A program made the translations under genes and the position numbers. A stretch of DNA of 46,452 bases from Erythrobacter donghaensis (lineage in GTDB: Bacteria; Pseudomonadota; Alphaproteobacteria; Sphingomonadales; Sphingomonadaceae). Position 1 is the first letter of the stretch. Every line of letters begins with the position of its first letter. This document shows, in pieces, positions 41,728 to 46,452 of this stretch. The stretch spans positions 1-46,452 of the forward strand of contig NZ_LSJS01000152.1 in assembly GCF_001557325.1 (NCBI RefSeq), given 5' to 3'. The notes under the pieces are model-generated. The model was given only the letters and a program-made list of their open reading frames with translations. It did not search any database and had not been told where the DNA came from.

Positions 41728-43305
41728 TCAGTTTGCTCTCTTTGTCAGGGCCGCGATGCGTTGGCGGTCGAGCGCGCCGATCGCAAAGGCAAGGCCGAAA
41801 TAGACGATCCCCGCGGCCGCAACCAAGGCGATGAGCGCGCCGAGGCGGGCGAACAGCCCGGCCGCGAACCAATCGGTTAGCATCCCTTGCGCGTAGAACA
41901 AGGCCGCGCCCATTGCGGCAGCGGCAATCGCCTGGCGCCCGATCCTCAGGACAAGCACCGGCGGAATGCGGTAATGGCCGCGCCAGGCGAGGACGAGGAG
42001 CAGGAACACGAGATTGATCCATGCCCCGATCACGCTGGCAAGCGCGACGCCGACGACGCCCATGCTTGCGAGGAGCAGAATGCTGGCGGCGACGAACACG
42101 CCCAGCGAGATGAACGCAGCGATCACCGGCGTCTTCGTATCGGCGCGCGCATAGAAATTGGGCACCAGCACCTTGACCAGCACATAGGCCGGCAAGCCCA
42201 TGACAAGCGCGGCCAGCACCGCGCCCGTCGCCGCCGCATCCGCAAGGCCGAACCGTCCGCCGGCAAAGATCATCGTCACGAACGCTTCCGCGCACACCGC
42301 CAGCGCGACCGTGGCGGGCAGGGTCAGCAGCATTGCGAGCTCGATCGCATCGGACTGGACCCGGCTTGCGCCCTCGCGGTTGTCGCTGCCCACGAATTTG
42401 GAGAGCGTCGGCAGGATCGCGGTCGAAAGCGCGATCCCGATGATGCCGAGCGGGAGCTGGTTGAGCCGATCGGCGTAGTTCATGTAGCTGACTGCGCCCT
42501 CGCCGATCTGGTTGAGGAAATAGAGCTGGACGAGCGTGTTGATCTGGTAGGCCCCGCCCCCGATCGCGGCGGGCAGCGCGATGATGCCGAGCCGCTTGAC
42601 CTCGGGGGTGAGCCGCGGCCACGCCAGCCTCGGGCGAAACCCTTCGGCGCGGGTCCAATGGTAGAGCCAGGCGAACTGGCAGACCCCGCCCAGCGTCACC
42701 GCCCAGGCGATCGCATAGGCCACCTCCTCAAGGCTCGCCCCCGCCGCCATCCAGCGCTCGCCGATCAGCAGCGCCGCGATCAGCACGAGGTTGAGAATGA
42801 TCGGAAAGCTCGCCCCGGGCGCAAACCGCGAGACGCTGTTGAGCATGCCGGTGAACAGCGTCACCAGGCTGACGAGGACGATGTAGGGGAACATGATCCG
42901 CGCAAAATCGACGCTGAGCGCAAAGGTCTGCGGATCGAGCGACTTTTCCGACAGCAGCCAGATCACCGCGGGCATCGCAAGCTCGAACAGCGCCACCAGC
43001 GCGATCAGCACGGGCAGGAAGACGCTCAGCACATCGGCGCTGAATGCGCGCGCGTCCTCAAGTCCCTCCTCGGGCGTCGCCGCGCCGTGGAGGCGCTTCG
43101 AGAACATCGGCACGAAGGCCGCCGAAAACGCCCCCTCGGCAAACAGCCGGCGGAACACGTTGGGGATGATGAAGGCCTGAAACCACGCATCGGTCACCGC
43201 ATTGGCGCCGAGCACGCGCGCGAATATCATCTCGCGCGCCATCCCGGCGAGGCGGCTCACCAGCGTCAGCCCGCCGATCGTTCCGACGTTCCTGAGAAGG
43301 CTCAT
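41728..43305 (-). CDS. murJ: lipid II flippase MurJ
   Basis: 525 residues with about 14 membrane spans. The opening LLRNVGTIGGLTLVSRLAGMAREMIFARVLG and the FRRLFAEGAFSAAFVPMFSK box are MurJ hallmarks. It flips the peptidoglycan precursor lipid II across the inner membrane. secB and trpS flank it on the same strand with small gaps. Confidence 0.96.
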   Translation of the reverse strand: MSLLRNVGTIGGLTLVSRLAGMAREMIFARVLGANAVTDAWFQAFIIPNVFRRLFAEGAFSAAFVPMFSKRLHGAATPEEGLEDARAFSADVLSVFLPVLIALVALFELAMPAVIWLLSEKSLDPQTFALSVDFARIMFPYIVLVSLVTLFTGMLNSVSRFAPGASFPIILNLVLIAALLIGERWMAAGASLEEVAYAIAWAVTLGGVCQFAWLYHWTRAEGFRPRLAWPRLTPEVKRLGIIALPAAIGGGAYQINTLVQLYFLNQIGEGAVSYMNYADRLNQLPLGIIGIALSTAILPTLSKFVGSDNREGASRVQSDAIELAMLLTLPATVALAVCAEAFVTMIFAGGRFGLADAAATGAVLAALVMGLPAYVLVKVLVPNFYARADTKTPVIAAFISLGVFVAASILLLASMGVVGVALASVIGAWINLVFLLLVLAWRGHYRIPPVLVLRIGRQAIAAAAMGAALFYAQGMLTDWFAAGLFARLGALIALVAAAGIVYFGLAFAIGALDRQRIAALTKRAN

Positions 43306-43332
43306 GGCCGGACCCCCACCAGGGCGTCAGGG

Positions 43333-43878
43333 TCAGGCGTTGCCCGTGACCGGCTTGATCGGTTCGCCGCCGGCGGCCTCCTCGGCCCGGCGCGCGGCGA
43401 GCTGCTGGGCGTAGATCCCGTTGAAATCGACCGGATCGACCATCAGCGGCGGGAAGCCCGCATCGCGCACGGCATCGGCGACGACGCGGCGGGCGAAGGG
43501 GAACAAGAGGCGCGGCGCTTCGGCATAGAGGAAGGCGTGGCCCTGCTCCTCGGGCACGTTGCGCATGCCGACAAGCCCGCAATAGGCGAGGTCGACGATG
43601 TACATCGTGCCGCGCTGCGAGGCGGCGGTGAGGGTCAGCTTGAGCGTCACTTCGTGCACGTCGGGGCTGACCTTCTCTGCGCCGATGTTGAACTGCACGT
43701 CGATCTGCGGCGGCTCGGGCCACTGGTAGACGTCGGGCGCGGCCGGGTTCTCGACCGAGAGATCCTTCACGTACTGGGTGATGATCCCGACCGCGGGCGA
43801 GGTGTCCTCGCCATTGGGCTGCGGGCCCGCGCCGCCGGTGGTGTCGAGGTTGGTGAGGACGCCTTCTTCTTCGGCCAT
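43333..43878 (-). CDS. secB: protein-export chaperone SecB
   Basis: 181 residues. The SecB core runs from ITQYVKDLSVENPAAPD through VQFNIGAEK, the strand LKLTLTA and YCGLVGM to LFPFARRVVADAVRDAGFPPLMVDPVDF. A longer N-terminal extension (about 25 residues) and a tail of about 20 residues are acceptable for alphaproteobacteria. It is a cytoplasmic tetramer feeding SecA. It is divergent from the Tim44-like gene across 252 bases. Confidence 0.96.
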   Translation of the reverse strand: MAEEEGVLTNLDTTGGAGPQPNGEDTSPAVGIITQYVKDLSVENPAAPDVYQWPEPPQIDVQFNIGAEKVSPDVHEVTLKLTLTAASQRGTMYIVDLAYCGLVGMRNVPEEQGHAFLYAEAPRLLFPFARRVVADAVRDAGFPPLMVDPVDFNGIYAQQLAARRAEEAAGGEPIKPVTGNA

Positions 43879-44035
43879 GGTCTTGCCAGTCTTTCAAAAT
43901 GAGTAATCGGTGGTGCGTCCGCTGCACGAGCGCCGTGCGCGGGCGGTCTGCGGGCGCGCCTAGCAGGGGCGCGGGGCCGCCGCAACCGCGCGCCTTGCGC
44001 GAATTGCTTTGCCCCGCGCCGCAACCTATCGGGCG

Positions 44036-44063
44036 TTGGCGAATTGTAATGACTCCCTATTTA
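44036..44063 (+). promoter_or_regulatory. candidate promoter of the Tim44-like/mltA/smr operon
   Basis: TTGGCG at 44036-44041, 16-base spacer, TATTTA at 44058-44063. It is the only AT-rich spot in the 252-base secB-TimA divergent region and leaves a leader of about 60 bases. Confidence 0.4.
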
Positions 44064-44130
44064 AGGCAGGGTGTTGTTCCTCACGGCGGCGCGGCGACCC
44101 CCGGCCCCCGCCAGATGCGACGATCGGATT

Positions 44131-44787
44131 GTGATAGTGCTCGAAATCGTTCTCCTCGCCATGGTGGCCGCGTTTCTCGGCCTGCGCCTCTATTCGGTGC
44201 TCGGCCGGCGCGCCGAGCAGGAAGAGGAGCCGGTGCCGCAGCGGTTCGAAGCGGACGAGCCTCCCGCGGTTCGCCCGGCCGCGATTCCCGCCGCCGTTCC
44301 TGCCCCGCGCGCCGTGGAGCTCGAAGGCGTGATGCCCGCGGTCGAGCGCGCGCTGCGCGAAATCGCCGCGGCCGACAGCAAGTTCAACCTCGCGCAGTTC
44401 CTCGACGGCGCGCGCGGTGCCTACCGCATGATCCTCGAAGCCTTCTGGAAGGGTGACCGCGAGACCCTGCGCGAGCTGTGCGACGATGATGTCTACGCCG
44501 GTTTCATCGCCGCGATCGACGCGCGCGAGGCGGCGGGCGAGCGGATGGACAACAAGCTGATCCGGATCGAGGAAGTGCGCATCCACTCGGCCGCGCTCGA
44601 TGGCCGGATGGCGCGCATCGCGCTGCTGTTCGTGGCCGACATCGCCGCCGTGACCCGCGACCGGGATGGCACCGTGATTGCCGGATCGCTCGACGATGCG
44701 ATCGAGAGCCGCGACGTGTGGACCTTCTCGCGCAATGTCACCGCGCGTGATCCCAACTGGCTGCTCGACGAGACCGACGAAGGCTGA
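44131..44787 (+). CDS. Tim44-domain membrane-anchored protein (TimA)
   Basis: 218 residues from GTG 44131 (GTG 44137 is possible). An N-terminal membrane anchor (IVLLAMVAAFLGLRLYSVLG) leads into an acidic Pro-rich linker, then the Tim44-like domain (FLDGARGAYRMILEAFWKGD, CDDDVYAGF, LDDAIESRDVWTFSRN). Such proteins sit opposite secB in many alphaproteobacteria and are thought to be import or assembly factors. It is 42 bases before mltA. Confidence 0.9.
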   Translation: MIVLEIVLLAMVAAFLGLRLYSVLGRRAEQEEEPVPQRFEADEPPAVRPAAIPAAVPAPRAVELEGVMPAVERALREIAAADSKFNLAQFLDGARGAYRMILEAFWKGDRETLRELCDDDVYAGFIAAIDAREAAGERMDNKLIRIEEVRIHSAALDGRMARIALLFVADIAAVTRDRDGTVIAGSLDDAIESRDVWTFSRNVTARDPNWLLDETDEG

Positions 44788-44829
44788 ATGCGCGGCCGCA
44801 GGCGGCCCGCCCCGATGAGGAGCTGACCG

Positions 44830-46008
44830 ATGCGCATGCTGCCTGCCGTGGCCTTGCTGCTGCTGCTGGCGGCTTGCGGGCGGGTGGTGCCTCAGCCCGC
44901 GGTGAGCACCCCCGTCGCGCCGGCCGCGGCCAATGCGGTGATGGCGGGCGTCGCGCTCGGGCCCGCGCTTGCCGGGCTCGCCCTTGCCGATGCCGATGCC
45001 CGCGGGGCGCTGGCGAGCTTCATCGAATCGTGCCCCCGGCTGCTCGCCCGGGAGGATGCAAGCGGGCTGACCCGCCGCGAGGATTGGGCAGGGGTCTGTG
45101 AGCGCGCGCGCGTCGCGCCGCCGTCGCGCGCGCGGGCGTTCTTCGCCGAGGAATTCACCCCCGTGCAGGTCGGCGACGGCAAGGCTTTCGCCACCGGCTA
45201 TTTCGAACCCGAGATCGCCGGCAGCCGCACCCGTCGCCCCGGCTACGAGGTGCCGGTCTATGCCATGCCTTCCGATCTGGTGCGCGGCTGGCCCGACGAC
45301 GTGAAGCCCTCCGAGCGCACCGGCCGCCCGCCGCTCGGGCGCTATGACGAGCAGGGCCGCTTCGTGCTCTACCACGACCGCGCGGCGATCGAGGACGGGG
45401 CGCTCGCAGGCAAGGCGCCGGTGATCGCCTGGGCCGCCGATCCGGTCGAATTCTTCTTTCTCCAGATCCAGGGTTCCGGGCGGCTCATCACCCCCGAAGG
45501 CGAGGTGATCCGCATCGGCTATGCCGGGAAGAACGGGCGCGAATATGTCGGCATTGGCGGGGTAATGCGCGAGCGCGGCCTGCTGGGGAGTGGGCCGGGG
45601 CAGTATTCGGGCTCGATGCAGGGCATCATGGCCTATATCCGCGAGAACCCGGCGGAAGGCCGCGCGCTGATGCGCGAGAACAAGAGCTGGGTGTTCTTCA
45701 CCGAGGTGAAGGGCGATGGGCCCTTGGGCGCGCTGGGCGTGCCGGTGCGGCGCGAAAGCTCCGTTGCAGCGGACCCGGCCTATGTGCCGCTGGGCGCGCC
45801 GGTGTGGCTCGATCTCGACCGGCCCGAGGCGAACGGCTTGTGGGTGGCGCAGGACACCGGCGGTGCGATCAAGGGCGCGAACCGGTTCGACACCTTCTGG
45901 GGCGCGGGCGAGGATGCGCGCCGGATCGCAGGCGGGATGAGCGGGCGCGGGCGCGCCTATGTGCTGCTCCCCAAGGAGGCCGCGGCAAGGCTCTCGGCAA
46001 GGCGATGA
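44830..46008 (+). CDS. mltA: membrane-bound lytic murein transglycosylase A
   Basis: 392 residues. MRMLPAVALLLLLAACG is a lipoprotein signal (lipobox LAAC). The MltA barrel has TGYFEPEIAGSRTR and FFLQIQGSGRL; the C-terminal 3D domain has VAQDTGGAIKGANRFDTFWG with the catalytic and structural Asp residues. It cleaves glycan strands to 1,6-anhydro products. The stop overlaps the smr start by four bases. Confidence 0.95.
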   Translation: MRMLPAVALLLLLAACGRVVPQPAVSTPVAPAAANAVMAGVALGPALAGLALADADARGALASFIESCPRLLAREDASGLTRREDWAGVCERARVAPPSRARAFFAEEFTPVQVGDGKAFATGYFEPEIAGSRTRRPGYEVPVYAMPSDLVRGWPDDVKPSERTGRPPLGRYDEQGRFVLYHDRAAIEDGALAGKAPVIAWAADPVEFFFLQIQGSGRLITPEGEVIRIGYAGKNGREYVGIGGVMRERGLLGSGPGQYSGSMQGIMAYIRENPAEGRALMRENKSWVFFTEVKGDGPLGALGVPVRRESSVAADPAYVPLGAPVWLDLDRPEANGLWVAQDTGGAIKGANRFDTFWGAGEDARRIAGGMSGRGRAYVLLPKEAAARLSARR

Positions 46009-46452
46009 GAGCGCCGCGCGGTCTTTCGATCGGCGAGCAGGCGGCCTGGGCGCACCTTGCCGCCAGCGTGAAGCCGCTGCCGGGCAAGAAGCGGCCGGTT
46101 CCTCCCCGGAACGCGGAAGGGGACCAACCGAAGGTTGGTGGAGGGGCACCCGCGGCTGTTCCGAAGGCACCGGCCAAGGTCGCCAAACCTCCCAAGCCTT
46201 TCGGAGCACCGCGCGTGCCCCTCCACCCCCGGGCTGCGCCCGGCGGACCCACTCCCCCGGTGGGGGAGGTCGGCCTCGATTCCCACTGGGACCGGCGGGT
46301 GAAGGGCGGGAGGGTGGAGCCCGATCTGACGCTCGATCTCCACGGCCACACGCTCGACACTGCCTATGACCGGATCATGACCGCGCTCGATCAGGCGCGG
46401 GCAATGGGGGCACGGGTGGTGCTGGTGGTGGCGGGGCGCGAACGGCCCGTCG
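46005..46452 (+). CDS. Smr/MutS2-type domain protein, N-terminal part
   Basis: 149 residues are visible and the gene runs off the window. A short head (MRAPRGLSIGEQAAWAHLAA) and a long Pro/Ala/Lys linker lead to an Smr domain with LTLDLHGHTLDTAYDRIM and VVLVVAGRER. Stand-alone Smr proteins are nucleases or RNA/DNA-binding proteins. The linker is coded largely by a palindromic repeat (next feature). Confidence 0.88.
   Translation, partial: MRAPRGLSIGEQAAWAHLAASVKPLPGKKRPVPPRNAEGDQPKVGGGAPAAVPKAPAKVAKPPKPFGAPRVPLHPRAAPGGPTPPVGEVGLDSHWDRRVKGGRVEPDLTLDLHGHTLDTAYDRIMTALDQARAMGARVVLVVAGRERPV
46101..46269. repeat. composite palindromic repeat inside the smr reading frame
   Basis: The left arm (46101-46147) starts CCTCCCCGG, contains the stem ACCAACC/GGTTGGT and ends TGGAGGGGCAC. 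The right arm (about 46212-46269), read in reverse, starts CCTCCCCCACC, contains CCGGGCGCAGCCCGG and ends TGGAGGGGCACGCG. Facing arms with a similar frame but different inner stems, and a Lys/Pro/Ala-coding middle with GAAGGC/GCCTTTC, look like an interspersed element that landed in frame. No second copy is seen in this window. Confidence 0.55.

Noticed and set aside
1..46452. Transfer or prophage origin of the window
   Set aside because: Base composition looks even, most genes are core functions in normal alphaproteobacterial order, and no integrase, transposase, tRNA or attachment repeat was found.

Overview
The window looks like a chromosomal segment of an alphaproteobacterium of the order Sphingomonadales, most likely Erythrobacteraceae. 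The grounds are very high GC, the rpsT-dnaA / mutM-ubiE-ubiB-coaBC-dut neighbourhood, the divergent secB / Tim44-like (TimA) pair, a DUF983 gene, and many GANTC sites next to replication and ribosomal-protein promoters. This is inference from gene content; I ran no database search. I saw no tRNA, rRNA, CRISPR array, transposase or phage gene.

Layout. 1-1931 (minus): N-terminal part of a TonB-like protein, then the ComM/YifB AAA ATPase. 2124-6642 (plus): an exported ClpP-fold protein (COG3904-like) and the rpmH-rnpA-yidD-yidC-engB cluster for membrane protein biogenesis and RNA processing. 6647-7369 (minus): a secreted nuclease. 7425-17209 (minus): a five-protein cluster of exported DUF11-type proteins, two with calcium-loop motifs, around a giant outer-membrane protein. 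In this sequence the giant gene is split by an in-frame TGA, and the first gene of the cluster appears to have lost its start by a one-base slip in a G run. This is the least ordinary part of the window and the best candidate for an undescribed surface-structure system.

17535-24301: a VOC protein, a glutathione S-transferase, an S1/P1 nuclease, a cupin, dapE, two tandem dicarboxylate/amino-acid:cation symporters and a GFA-family protein. 24327-28002 (minus): lipoprotein, nth, a small HEAGH-motif protein, an M48 metalloprotease and dapB. 28036-28746 (plus): a CobB-type sirtuin, followed by minus-strand genes for a small membrane protein, a ThiF/MoeB-like enzyme and a DUF983 protein. 30370-32671: dnaA with a structured inverted repeat behind it and a GANTC-rich control region in front, then rpsT. 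32822-39363: mutM, ubiE, ubiB, a multi-span membrane protein, coaBC with a very long interdomain linker, and dut. 39364-39807: an orphan YjhX-family gene behind a leader with two hairpins. 39903-43878 (minus): a DUF4136 lipoprotein, trpS, murJ and secB. 44131-46452 (plus): a Tim44-domain protein, MltA and the start of an Smr-domain protein whose linker carries a composite palindromic repeat.

Most genes are tightly packed, often with ATGA-type overlaps (rnpA/yidD, GST/nuclease, HEAGH/M48, ThiF/DUF983, ubiB/membrane protein, coaBC/dut, mltA/smr), which suggests translational coupling. The long antisense open frames are by-products of GC-rich codon usage and are left out.
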